Below, piece after piece: positions 42,875 to 51,068 of a stretch of DNA of 64,000 nucleotides. Position numbers and translations under genes: made by a program. The DNA is from Leifsonia sp. Root4 (GTDB lineage: Bacteria > Actinomycetota > Actinomycetes > Actinomycetales > Microbacteriaceae), in the NCBI RefSeq assembly GCF_001425085.1, contig NZ_LMDN01000001.1, forward strand, positions 881,100 to 945,099. Reading direction: 5' to 3'. The notes below the pieces were generated by a model that saw only the letters and a list, made by a program, of their open reading frames with translations, was not told the origin of the DNA and did no database searches. Position 1 is the first letter of the stretch. Each line of letters starts with the position of its first letter.

Positions 42875-43002
42875 CCAAAGCGGCAGACGCACTCGCCGAT
42901 GCCCTCAGCAGTCTCGGCAGCGAGGTTCGGGCGGTGCGGCGTCAACTCGCCGCCCCGTGATCGGCCGACGCGCCACGGGAGTGCCTCCGTGGTCGATGGC
43001 GG

Positions 43003-43176
43003 TCGCCCTTCGGCCTCCTCATCGGGCTGCTGGTTCTCGCCCAAACACCCACGCTCGGGCAACTGTTCGGCATCGCCCTCATCGTCGTCGCCGGAGCCGC
43101 CGCGCAACGCGGCGGGGCACGCACGACCAACCCCGTTTCCGCCGAAATGCCCACGACAACGAAGGAGGCACCATGA
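43003..43176 (+). pseudogene. EamA/RhtA-type transporter, C-terminal remnant
   Basis: From about 43003 the frame reads SPFGLLIGLLVLAQTPTLGQ, then LFGIALIVVAGAAAQRGG and a short tail to TGA 43174-43176. This is the last two helices of an RhtA-like exporter. The rest of the gene is absent, so it is debris inside the operon. Its stop overlaps the next ATG as ATGA, so the ribosome site GAAGGAGG inside it now serves the next gene. Confidence 0.78.
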
Positions 43177-43523
43177 CCGCAACTCCGAAGTACAGTTCGA
43201 CATTCATCTTCGAGACGAAGGATCTCACTGGCGATTTCCATCGCATCAATAGCGAGATCGCGCTGCGTGCCCGCCAGATCCCCGGGTTCTTGGGTGAGGA
43301 GGCCTGGCGCAACGAAGACACCGGGCTACACGCCGAGGTGTACTACTGGGCCGACATGGATGCCCTGCGGAAGCTCGTCGATATGAACACTCACCGGCTG
43401 GCAAAGTCACGGTACGGGGAATGGCTCGGCGAATACCGCGTCGTGATCTCCGAGGTGCAGACCGTATACGGCAACCCGACTCTCGGCCTTGAACATACCC
43501 CCGGGCTTGAGGAGCAGGCATGA
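43173..43523 (+). CDS. Small ABM-like (antibiotic biosynthesis monooxygenase fold) protein
   Basis: This 116-residue soluble protein has the dimeric alpha/beta-barrel pattern of ABM-fold proteins: INSEIALRARQIPGFLGEEAW, then GLHAEVYYWADMDALRKLVDM, with HRLAKSRYGEWLGEYRVVISEV. Members act as small monooxygenases or as signal-binding proteins. A strong GAAGGAGG site lies before ATG 43173. Its stop overlaps the next gene as ATGA. The operon context (cupin regulator, DHDPS-type aldolase) suggests a role with a reactive small molecule, not identified. Confidence 0.8.
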   Translation: MTATPKYSSTFIFETKDLTGDFHRINSEIALRARQIPGFLGEEAWRNEDTGLHAEVYYWADMDALRKLVDMNTHRLAKSRYGEWLGEYRVVISEVQTVYGNPTLGLEHTPGLEEQA

Positions 43524-44419
43524 GCATCTTCACCGGTCTAAGCGCCTTCCCTCTCACCCCGCTCAAGGGTGACGCAGTTGACGAGGCCGCGTTCGTTCGC
43601 CTGGTCGTGCGTCTGGCGGAAGCCGGGGTAGATTCGATTACCGCGCTCGGCTCGACTGGCTCCTATGCCTACTTCGCAAGCGAAGAGCGCGCCCGCGTCG
43701 CCCGCCTCGCAGTCGAGCACGCCGGGAGCACTCCAGTCTTTGTTGGCGTCGGGGCCCTGCGCACTTCCCACGTCCTCGCTCACATCGACAACGCCGAAAC
43801 TGCCGGCGCTGCAGGGGTACTGCTGGCACCTATGACGTACCAGCCTCTGACCGCGGATGACGTGTTCGAGCTATACCGCACCGCCACCGAGCACACCCGG
43901 CTGCCGGTGATCGTGTACGACAACCCCGGCACCACCCACTTCACCTTCACCACCGATCTCTATGCGAGGATCGCCGAGCTGCCCGGCGTCGTGTCGATCA
44001 AGATCCCCGGCGCCCCCGCTGATCCCCGAAAGGAGCGGGAGCGAGTCGCGGCGATTCGGGCGGTGGTGCCCGAGCACGTCACGATCGGTGTGTCCGGCGA
44101 CGCCTTCGCAGCCGATGGGCTGAACGCGGGCTGCGATGCCTGGTACTCGGTTATCGGTGGCACTCTCCCGGACCCAGCGGTGAGGATCACCCGTGCAGCA
44201 CTAGAAGGTCGGCCCGGTGAGGCGGTGGCAGAGTCGGAGCGACTTGCCCCACTGTGGGGTCTGTTCGCGGAGTTCGGGGGCAGTCTGCGCGTGGTCGCGG
44301 CGATCGCTGAGCACCTCGGCCTCACACCAGAGAAGTGCCTGCCGTTGCCGATCCAGGGGCTCACCAATGCTCAGCGGGCGCGGGTTGCCGACGTGGTGGA
44401 CGAACTCGGCCTTGGCTAA
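43520..44419 (+). CDS. DHDPS/NAL-family aldolase
   Basis: This 299-residue TIM-barrel lyase or synthase of the dihydrodipicolinate synthase/N-acetylneuraminate lyase superfamily has GSTGSYAYFASEERARVA near residue 44, VIVYDNPGTTHF with the catalytic tyrosine, and the Schiff-base lysine in VVSIKIPG near residue 159. GVSGDAFAADGLNAGCDAWYSVIGGTLP is typical of the family (named by its ends). The true DapA is usually elsewhere, so this is probably a catabolic aldolase for a 2-keto acid. ATGA overlap couples it to the ABM-like gene; it ends the XRE-cupin-led operon. Confidence 0.9.
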   Translation: MSIFTGLSAFPLTPLKGDAVDEAAFVRLVVRLAEAGVDSITALGSTGSYAYFASEERARVARLAVEHAGSTPVFVGVGALRTSHVLAHIDNAETAGAAGVLLAPMTYQPLTADDVFELYRTATEHTRLPVIVYDNPGTTHFTFTTDLYARIAELPGVVSIKIPGAPADPRKERERVAAIRAVVPEHVTIGVSGDAFAADGLNAGCDAWYSVIGGTLPDPAVRITRAALEGRPGEAVAESERLAPLWGLFAEFGGSLRVVAAIAEHLGLTPEKCLPLPIQGLTNAQRARVADVVDELGLG

Positions 44420-45330
44420 CAGCACGGACGCCGAGCCGAAGCGCCACTCGCCTTCTGCGCCCCCGCTCGATCGCGAAACTGCCGACGGCCTTTGCGTCCG
44501 GCGCCGCATTTGATCGTTTTCCCGACCAGGCAAAGGTGGCGGGGTCCCGCGCGCCCTGTTACTCAATGCGTTGCCCGGCCGACCGCGGACCCCGTACAGC
44601 GGACCAAAACCGCCCGCACTTGCTCCGCGGGCAGCCGGCCGAGTCAAGTCTTTCAACGGCTGCTCGGCGACATATCAGGTGGTAGAGGGCCTGCACGTGC
44701 ACCGCGGAGGTACTCGGCGAGTTCGCTCGTGGTGAAAACCGGCTCGAGGCCGAGCCCGGAGAGGCGTTCAGCGTTCAGAACACCAAGGTGCTCGAGGTCC
44801 TTTGGTGAATCGGGACGGGCCGAACACCACCCCGAAAGGGTCCGCAGGAGTGTGCTTTCAGCGAATAAGTGTTGAACAGACGTTGGATGTATCAAGTCTC
44901 CGCCTTTTCGCCACGGCAAGAAACCCTGATCAGGTCAATCTGACGGTAGGGCGGACGGCCCTTGAACCCGTGGCCGGCAGAGGGCAGCTGTGGTCGCCTC
45001 CATTGTCGTCAGTCGACACGAGCTTCCGCGAGCTCATTTCCGGAATTGCAAGTGACTTGCGCGCTCGCTTGGACGGTCAGATCGCCCCGCCGATCCCGAC
45101 CCCAAAGTTCAAGCTGGTCACTGGCGGGACCCACTGACTCAGGCCGCGCAAGCCGTCGCACAACCCATCCGCACGCCCGCCAGTGTCCGGCTCCCTTGCC
45201 CGGGCACACGGTGACCCTCATTTGACTCATGCTTAGTCGGTGCCCAGAGGCGGCAATATACAACAACGGACTATTGTCGGCCGCGCGCGGTCAGTGCCTC
45301 GCGATCAGAACAAAGCGCGGCAGCGGCCTT
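44420..45330. other. Gene-poor stretch of about 900 bases
   Basis: No open frame here is convincing. A minus-strand frame at 44653-44919 contains a helix-turn-helix-like piece FTTSELAEYLRG, and a plus-strand frame at 44802-45137 has SSVDTSFRELISGIASDLR, but both lack ribosome sites and recognisable context. The stretch may hold decayed genes at the edge of the accessory block. Confidence 0.45.
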
Positions 45331-46962
45331 CTACAATCCACGTCTTGATTTTTCCTCATTCAATGCTTCCTCGCCATCACCCAGCACCCCATGCCCGCCA
45401 GCGATCTCGACGGCAGTGTCTGTCTCCGCGTCGGCAAGCCGTTGAGAACGGTTTCGTGCGTTGAGGGGAAGATTTGGAAGAAGTGCAATCGCCAGGATCG
45501 TCACGAGGGCGAGGGGAACGCAGGCAAGGAATACGTCCGAGACTCCCTGTGCGTAGGCTTCGGCGACTGCGGAGCGGAGGGGCTCTGATAGCGCGGTCAT
45601 GTCCGGTAGCGTCGTCAGATCGACTTCGTCCGCGGGAACTCCCTCCCCGATGAGTCCCGGCTTAGCATCGTCGAGCGATCGTGAAGCGCTGGCCGCAAGG
45701 ATTGCACTCAGAACCGTGACCCCAATTGTGCCGCCGAGAGTTCGGAAGAAGGCGACCGAGGCGCTGGTCACTCCCATGTGCCGGATGTCCGCTGTGTTTT
45801 CCGCGACGAGAATGAGGTTCTGCATGACCGTGCCGATTCCCGTGCCAACCAATGCGAGGTAGATCCATATGAGGTAGTAGGGCGTGTAGAGATCAATCGT
45901 CGAAAGTCCAGCTAGGCCCGCAGCGAGCAAGGTAGCGCCAACCACCATCCACGCTTTCCACTTTCCGGTTCTGCTAATCACTGCCCCGGCGATGGTCGAT
46001 GCAAGGACAACTGCGATGAGCTGCGGAAGGACGAGAAGGCCCGACTCCGTCGCATTGGCACCGCGGGCGAGTTGCAGATACTGGCTGATGAAGACGGAGG
46101 TTCCGTAGACGCCCACACCGACTGAGAGGCTGGCTACTATGGCGATGTTAAAGGTGCGGTTCCGGAAGAGGGCGGGTGGGATGATCGGGTCCTTCACCTT
46201 TGTCTCCACTATTGCTGCAACTACTAGGAGCACCAGTGCTCCCCCTGCCAGATACCCCGACGGTGCCGAGACCCATGCGAAGTCCTTGCCGGCAAGAGTG
46301 ATCCAGATCAGGAGGAGCGAGACGCCTGAAGTGATGAGCACAGCCCCGAGATAATCGAGAGTTCCTTTCGACTGGTGCCGTGGAAGGTGCAGAGTGAAGT
46401 GAATGAGCACCAACGCAAGCAGTGCGACGACGACGGGAATAAAGAAGTTCCAGCGCCATCCAAACCCGTCGGTGATTATCCCCCCGACGAGCGGCCCGGC
46501 GGCTGTCCCGACTACCATAACGGCGCCGAATAGGCCCATATACTTGCCGCGATCGCGCGGGCTGATGATATCGGCCATGACGATCTGCACAAGCGACATG
46601 AGCCCGCCGGCACCCACCCCCTGAAGGAGGCGCCCTCCGATCAGGGTGAACTGCTCTTGGGCGCACCCAGCGACGATGGAGCCGACGATGAAAATAATCA
46701 GCGCGGATTGCACGAGCGCTTTGCGGTCAACTAGGTCCGACAGTTTTCCCCAGAGCGGTGTCGAGACAGTAATCGCGAGCAACGTCGAGGTGACTGCCCA
46801 GGTGAAGGTTGCTTGGCTGCCGTTGAGATCGTGAACGATGATTGGCAGCGACGTCGCGACGATTGAAGTTGCCAAAAGTGCCACGAGGAGCCCCATGAGC
46901 AGTCCGGCAAGTGTGCGCAGCACGTTCGTCGAAGGCCTATTCGAGGAATCGATCGCGCTCAT
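45331..46962 (-). CDS. MFS transporter, DHA2 family (EmrB/QacA type, 14 helices)
   Basis: This 543-residue inner-membrane protein has about 14 hydrophobic segments. DHA2 signatures are visible: ATSIVATSLPIIVHDL in helix 1, WGKLSDLVDRKALVQSAL, and RLLQGVGAGGLMSLVQIVMADIISPRDRGKY (named by its ends) and GWRWNFFIPV. It is the third gene of the GH3-SDR operon and overlaps the SDR stop by ATGA. It may export a product of glycoside breakdown or import the glycoside. Most DHA2 members are exporters. Confidence 0.92.
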   Translation of the reverse strand: MSAIDSSNRPSTNVLRTLAGLLMGLLVALLATSIVATSLPIIVHDLNGSQATFTWAVTSTLLAITVSTPLWGKLSDLVDRKALVQSALIIFIVGSIVAGCAQEQFTLIGGRLLQGVGAGGLMSLVQIVMADIISPRDRGKYMGLFGAVMVVGTAAGPLVGGIITDGFGWRWNFFIPVVVALLALVLIHFTLHLPRHQSKGTLDYLGAVLITSGVSLLLIWITLAGKDFAWVSAPSGYLAGGALVLLVVAAIVETKVKDPIIPPALFRNRTFNIAIVASLSVGVGVYGTSVFISQYLQLARGANATESGLLVLPQLIAVVLASTIAGAVISRTGKWKAWMVVGATLLAAGLAGLSTIDLYTPYYLIWIYLALVGTGIGTVMQNLILVAENTADIRHMGVTSASVAFFRTLGGTIGVTVLSAILAASASRSLDDAKPGLIGEGVPADEVDLTTLPDMTALSEPLRSAVAEAYAQGVSDVFLACVPLALVTILAIALLPNLPLNARNRSQRLADAETDTAVEIAGGHGVLGDGEEALNEEKSRRGL

Positions 46963-47768
46963 CGAGTCGCAATCTCCAGGTCCGCGAGGAGGCTTGCGAC
47001 CCTCGCCCGGGCCCGATTCAAAACACCCGCGCCCGGTGCGACGTGCACCAACCCCGCTTCAATCGCATCAAGCGCGGCCCGAGCGACTTCTTCAGCAGTA
47101 AGGGCATCGGGAGCAAAATCCCGGATAGACGTTAGAGACCCGGCGGGCAAAGTCACTGCGCCGAGTTCTTGCGAATTACGACCGAGGTCCGTGTCGACCA
47201 GCCCGGGCGAGAGCACCGTGGCACCGAGTTTCGGAGAAACCGCGCGAAGCTCGGCGTCGAGCGTTTCAGTGAACCCCACGACCGCGTGCATAGTCGCTGT
47301 ATAGGGGGTACGTGTGGGAAGGACCGAGAGTCCGCCTGAGGACGCCGTGTTAAGCACGTGGCCGCTGCCGCGCTCGACCATGTGAGGAACGAAAGCGCGC
47401 ACCCCGTTCACGGTGCCGACTACTTTCACCGCGATGAGCCGGTTCCAGCTCTCCAAAGTCTGTTCCCAGGCGGGAGCGGACGGTCCGACCAACCCTGCGT
47501 TGTTGCAGAGCAGGTCGACCCTGCCGAAACGCTTGAATGTGAGATCGGCGAGGTGAAGCATCGACTTCTCGTTGCTCACGTCGGCGGCAACGCTGAGGAT
47601 ATCCACCCCGTCGGCACGGAGTCCGGCGGCCGCGAGCTCGAGAGCATCCGCTCGAACGTCTGTCATGACGAGCGAGACTCCGCGAGCCGCGAGCTCCCGA
47701 GAGAGGCCAAAGCCAATGCCGCTAGCGGCCCCTGTGACGACGGCGATATTGCCAGTTTCAATGCGCAT
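46959..47768 (-). CDS. Short-chain dehydrogenase/reductase with missing catalytic lysine
   Basis: This 269-residue protein has the cofactor motif TGAASGIGFGLS near residue 12, NNAG at about 90, and the catalytic serine and tyrosine in TASSGGLSVLPTRTPYTAT. The expected YxxxK reads YTATM, because the codon at 47289-47291 is ATG instead of AAG. In related proteins this segment reads YTATK followed by HAVVG. Loss of the lysine should strongly reduce oxidoreductase activity. Cofactor type is not certain; the acidic TDVRAD after strand 2 suggests NAD. It lies 8 bases after the GH3 gene and overlaps the DHA2 gene, so all three are one operon. Confidence 0.9.
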   Translation of the reverse strand: MRIETGNIAVVTGAASGIGFGLSRELAARGVSLVMTDVRADALELAAAGLRADGVDILSVAADVSNEKSMLHLADLTFKRFGRVDLLCNNAGLVGPSAPAWEQTLESWNRLIAVKVVGTVNGVRAFVPHMVERGSGHVLNTASSGGLSVLPTRTPYTATMHAVVGFTETLDAELRAVSPKLGATVLSPGLVDTDLGRNSQELGAVTLPAGSLTSIRDFAPDALTAEEVARAALDAIEAGLVHVAPGAGVLNRARARVASLLADLEIATR

Positions 47769-47776
47769 GTGAATCG

Positions 47777-50110
47777 TCAGCTCTCTTCATTTACAGCGGC
47801 GAGAAGCTCCCCGAGCTGCTCGCGTCCCAGTACGCGACCAGCGCTCAACCCGCGGACCCTATTAAGAGGTATCCGCAGTGTCGACTTGTGAGCGTCGATG
47901 CCAAGCTCCTTCGAGGCGACGCTCGTCTGCCCAGCTCCGCTCGCGACCAGCACGGCTTTGATTCGGTCCGCCGCTACGGGGTGCTCCATGAGCTCTCCGA
48001 TGGTCGAGATCCCGGTGAAGGGAGCAAGTCGAGGATCCCCGTCGAGCTCAATCTGCGCTGAAGCGCGAAGGTCCCGGCTGGAGGCTCCAGCTTCGATGAC
48101 GTATTGGCCCGCCTCTACTCGCCAACCGTGTTCGCGAATGTCCCAGTATGCGAACTCGCCGCGGGGTATTTCCACCTCAACACGAGTTGTCGCGCCGGCG
48201 GGGATCGCGACTGAACGGAACGCGCGCAGCTCACGAACAGGACGGGTGACGCCCGTCGAGCCTCCGACGTAGAACTGGACAACCTCGCGGCCGTCGATGG
48301 AGCTGGTGTTGACCACATCAATTGCGGCGGAAACCCCGCTCTCGGTAGCGACGAGCTGAAGCGCGCCGTACTCGAACGTCGAGTAGCTGAGCCCGTGCCC
48401 GAATGGGTACGCAACAGCTTTACCCAGCTGGTCGTATCCTCGATAGCCGACGAAGATCCCTTCGCCGTATCGCACGTGTAAACCGTCGCCCGGGTAATTT
48501 AGGAAAGACGGGGCGTCTCGGAGCTGGAGGGGCGCCGTCTCACCCAGACGTCCCGACGGGTTGACATCGCCGAACAGTACATCGGCGATCGCTCCTCCGC
48601 CGGCCTGGCCCAGAATCGTGGTGTCCAGAATCGCCGGGGCGAGCGCCGCGACCTCGTTCAGGCGAAGCACGCCGCCGTGCACCAAGACGGCGACGGTCCG
48701 CGGCTGTGCGGCAACGACCGCTCGCAGCACGGCCATCTGGTGCGCAGGAATCTCGATGTCCGGGCGATCGGTTCCTTCGGCCTCCTCAGCGGCAGTGAGG
48801 CCCAGGAACACGACGGCCACGTCGGAGGCGGCGGCGAGCGAGGCGGCCTGATCGATTCGTTCCTCGCTTCGACTGCCGTCGTGCAGATATCCCTCGGCAT
48901 AGTCAATGGTCGATTGGGGAGCGCTCGTGCGCAGCTCGTCGATGACGATGTCTACCTGAGTCGGCACGACTCGAGAGCTTCCGCCTCCCTGGATACGCGG
49001 CTCCACAGCAAAAGGGCCAACAACCGCGATGCGTCCCGTCCGCGGGAGAGGGAGCGTCCCACCATCGTTCTTGAGGAGCACAATCGCGCGCGAAGCGACT
49101 TCTCGGGCAAGCTGGTGATGGGACTGCGTATCGAATGCGCCTCCCCCGAACTTGGCCCGTCCCGCAGCCGCGCGCTCCGCGAGTTCGATCACCCGTCGCG
49201 CCGACTCCGTCACGTGACGCTCGGGAAGCGATCCGTCGCTCACGGCGTCGACCACTTCCCGGTCCGACTCGCGATCACCGCCTGGCATCTGCAGATCCAT
49301 CCCGGCGGCGACGGCGGCGACCCGGTCGCTGACCGCGCCCCAATCGCTCACCACGACCCCATCGAAACCCCAGTCGTCGCGCAGGACTTCTGTCAGCAGC
49401 CAGGAGTTCTCAGTCGATGCAATGCCGTTGACCCGGTTGTACGACGCCATGACCGTCCACGGCGCGCTCGCCCGGACGACGCGCTCGAACGAGCGCAAGT
49501 AGATCTCGCGTAGAGGACGCTCGTCGATGTCGGCACTCACGCGCATCCGTTCGAACTCCTGATTGTTCGCCGCGAAGTGCTTCAGAGATGCGCCTACGCC
49601 GCGACTCTGCAGCCCCCTGACCCAGGCCGCTCCGATGGAACCGCTCAGAAGCGGATCCTCGCTGAAGTACTCGAAGTTCCTGCCACAGCGCGGGTCGCGC
49701 TTGATGTTCACACCTGGCCCGAGCAGGACGTCGACGCCGAACGCGCGCGCCTCGACGCCCAGAGCGACGCCCACGCGTTCAATGAGCTCTGGGTCCCAGG
49801 TCTGGGCGAGCGCCGTGGCCGGCGGGAAGCAGGTCGCCGGATCGCTCGGCGAGATGCCGAGATGGTCCTCCGCACCGCTTTGGTGGCGGACCCCATGTGG
49901 ACCGTCTTCGAGAACGGCGACCGGCAAACCTTGCACGCTTTTAGTGCGCCAGAACGACTCGCCGCTTCCCAAAGAGGCTCGTTCCTCAAGCGTCAGACCT
50001 GCGACGATTTCCGAAGCCGACGGAATAACTTTCGCGAGGGGAGTCCTCGGGTCGTCTGCGCGAGCGGGCATGATCGGGCGAGTGTCTTCGCTCGCGGTTC
50101 TGTTCGTCAT
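47777..50110 (-). CDS. Glycoside hydrolase family 3 (beta-glucosidase type, with FnIII-like domain)
   Basis: This 777-residue enzyme has no signal peptide, so it probably acts on imported glycosides. The (alpha/beta)8 domain has VLEDGPHGVR, the lysine-histidine pair in SLKHFAANNQE and the nucleophile aspartate in VVVSDWGAVSDR. The second alpha/beta domain (with TVAVLVHGG, LAPAILDTTILGQAGGGAIADVLFGDVNPSGRLGET named by its ends) carries the acid region. A FnIII-like domain (VEVEIPRGEFAYWDI) ends the protein. ATG 50110 is preferred over 50140 because AAGGATG lies upstream. It leads the GH3-SDR-DHA2 operon and is divergent from a TetR gene. Confidence 0.93.
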   Translation of the reverse strand: MTNRTASEDTRPIMPARADDPRTPLAKVIPSASEIVAGLTLEERASLGSGESFWRTKSVQGLPVAVLEDGPHGVRHQSGAEDHLGISPSDPATCFPPATALAQTWDPELIERVGVALGVEARAFGVDVLLGPGVNIKRDPRCGRNFEYFSEDPLLSGSIGAAWVRGLQSRGVGASLKHFAANNQEFERMRVSADIDERPLREIYLRSFERVVRASAPWTVMASYNRVNGIASTENSWLLTEVLRDDWGFDGVVVSDWGAVSDRVAAVAAGMDLQMPGGDRESDREVVDAVSDGSLPERHVTESARRVIELAERAAAGRAKFGGGAFDTQSHHQLAREVASRAIVLLKNDGGTLPLPRTGRIAVVGPFAVEPRIQGGGSSRVVPTQVDIVIDELRTSAPQSTIDYAEGYLHDGSRSEERIDQAASLAAASDVAVVFLGLTAAEEAEGTDRPDIEIPAHQMAVLRAVVAAQPRTVAVLVHGGVLRLNEVAALAPAILDTTILGQAGGGAIADVLFGDVNPSGRLGETAPLQLRDAPSFLNYPGDGLHVRYGEGIFVGYRGYDQLGKAVAYPFGHGLSYSTFEYGALQLVATESGVSAAIDVVNTSSIDGREVVQFYVGGSTGVTRPVRELRAFRSVAIPAGATTRVEVEIPRGEFAYWDIREHGWRVEAGQYVIEAGASSRDLRASAQIELDGDPRLAPFTGISTIGELMEHPVAADRIKAVLVASGAGQTSVASKELGIDAHKSTLRIPLNRVRGLSAGRVLGREQLGELLAAVNEES

Positions 50111-50148
50111 CGAACTGGCATCCTTGTCTCTACGGGCCACACATGGCG

Positions 50149-50185
50149 TTACCTACACAAGCGTAGGTAGCATGATCGTAGGTAA
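50149..50185. promoter_or_regulatory. TetR operator cluster between GH3 operon and TetR gene
   Basis: ACCTAC (50151-50156) and GTAGGT (50163-50168) form an inverted repeat with six bases between. A further GTAGGTAA (50178-50185) pairs exactly with TTACCTAC (50149-50156). Thus three half-sites lie 39-76 bases before the GH3 ATG and 41-77 bases before the TetR ATG. This is the expected place for autoregulation plus control of the operon. Confidence 0.7.
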
Positions 50186-50225
50186 TGAGCATTACAAATG
50201 CAAGCCAATGTGGTGAGGTATTGGT

Positions 50226-50801
50226 ATGACGATCAGCACACGGGTCCGACTCACTGCGGATCGACGCCGCGCACAGCTCGTCAAAGAAGCAAGTGCGATG
50301 ATCGCCGAATCGGGTTTTCAGGGTTTCTCCATCGCTGGGCTCGCTCAGCGCTGCAGCATTTCCCGGGCCGGGGTGTTACACCACTTCGAGTCACGGGAAG
50401 AGCTGCTGATCGAAGTCCTCAACGAGAAGGAACGCGAGTCCGAGGAACTCACGAATGATTTTCTCGAACGCGAGGGAGCCAGAGAAGCGCGAGCTGTCCT
50501 CGACCTGCTCGTGCGGCACAACATCGCGCGCCCCGAGCACATGCGGCTCCTGGCCGTCTTATCGGCGGAAGCGCTGACATCAACGCACCCAGCCCACGAC
50601 TACTTCAAGATGCGGATGCGGCGAGGCGCCCAACAACTGACGCCGCTGCTCGGCGGATTCGACCGCTCACCGTACGACGTCGCAATCGAGATCCTGTCTT
50701 TCATGGATGGTCTTCAGCTGACATGGCTTCGCGATCCCGACGTTGACCTATGGGATCGGTGGACCAGCTTCGCCGATGCGTACTTCGCCCGCCGGCCCTG
50801 A
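50226..50801 (+). CDS. TetR-family regulator (divergent from GH3 operon)
   Basis: This 191-residue regulator has a helix-turn-helix at about residues 34-55 (SIAGLAQRCSISRAGVLHHFESRE). The C-terminal domain contains LLAVLSAEALTSTHPAHD and DGLQLTWLRDPD. The same two motifs occur in the TetR protein encoded at 56284-56919, so the two are paralogues. It is divergent from the GH3-SDR-DHA2 operon with a triple half-site between, and probably represses it until a glycoside or aglycone binds. GAGG lies 9 bases before the ATG. Confidence 0.92.
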   Translation: MTISTRVRLTADRRRAQLVKEASAMIAESGFQGFSIAGLAQRCSISRAGVLHHFESREELLIEVLNEKERESEELTNDFLEREGAREARAVLDLLVRHNIARPEHMRLLAVLSAEALTSTHPAHDYFKMRMRRGAQQLTPLLGGFDRSPYDVAIEILSFMDGLQLTWLRDPDVDLWDRWTSFADAYFARRP

Positions 50802-50856
50802 TCCCACCCGCCGCGGGCCACAGGCTTCACGGACACCGGTCAGCGAGGTCACATCG

Positions 50857-50878
50857 AAATAGCACTCAATCGCTATTT
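50857..50878. repeat. Inverted repeat AAATAGC-N8-GCTATTT
   Basis: Seven-base arms (50857-50863 and 50872-50878) are perfectly complementary, with an 8-base loop. The repeat lies 55 bases after the TetR stop. It could be a weak terminator or an operator for the following ABC operon. Confidence 0.45.
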
Positions 50879-51068
50879 TGGATAACTCCGGAAGCCTCTT
50901 GCGGACGTCCTGCAATCCGCGTTTGGCTCACACTTTCGGACGATGGCAAGAATACAGTTTGCTGAATCTCGAATCCTGATGCTACTTTTACCTCCAGCCC
51001 TCAGCCTGAACCGCGGCACCATCATGGTCCGCCGGTTGCTGTGAGCACCATCGACAAAGGAGTCCCCC

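Noticed and set aside
44653-44919. Helix-turn-helix-like small minus-strand frame
   Set aside because: Only a 12-residue piece looks like an excisionase-type helix; no ribosome site and no partner gene.
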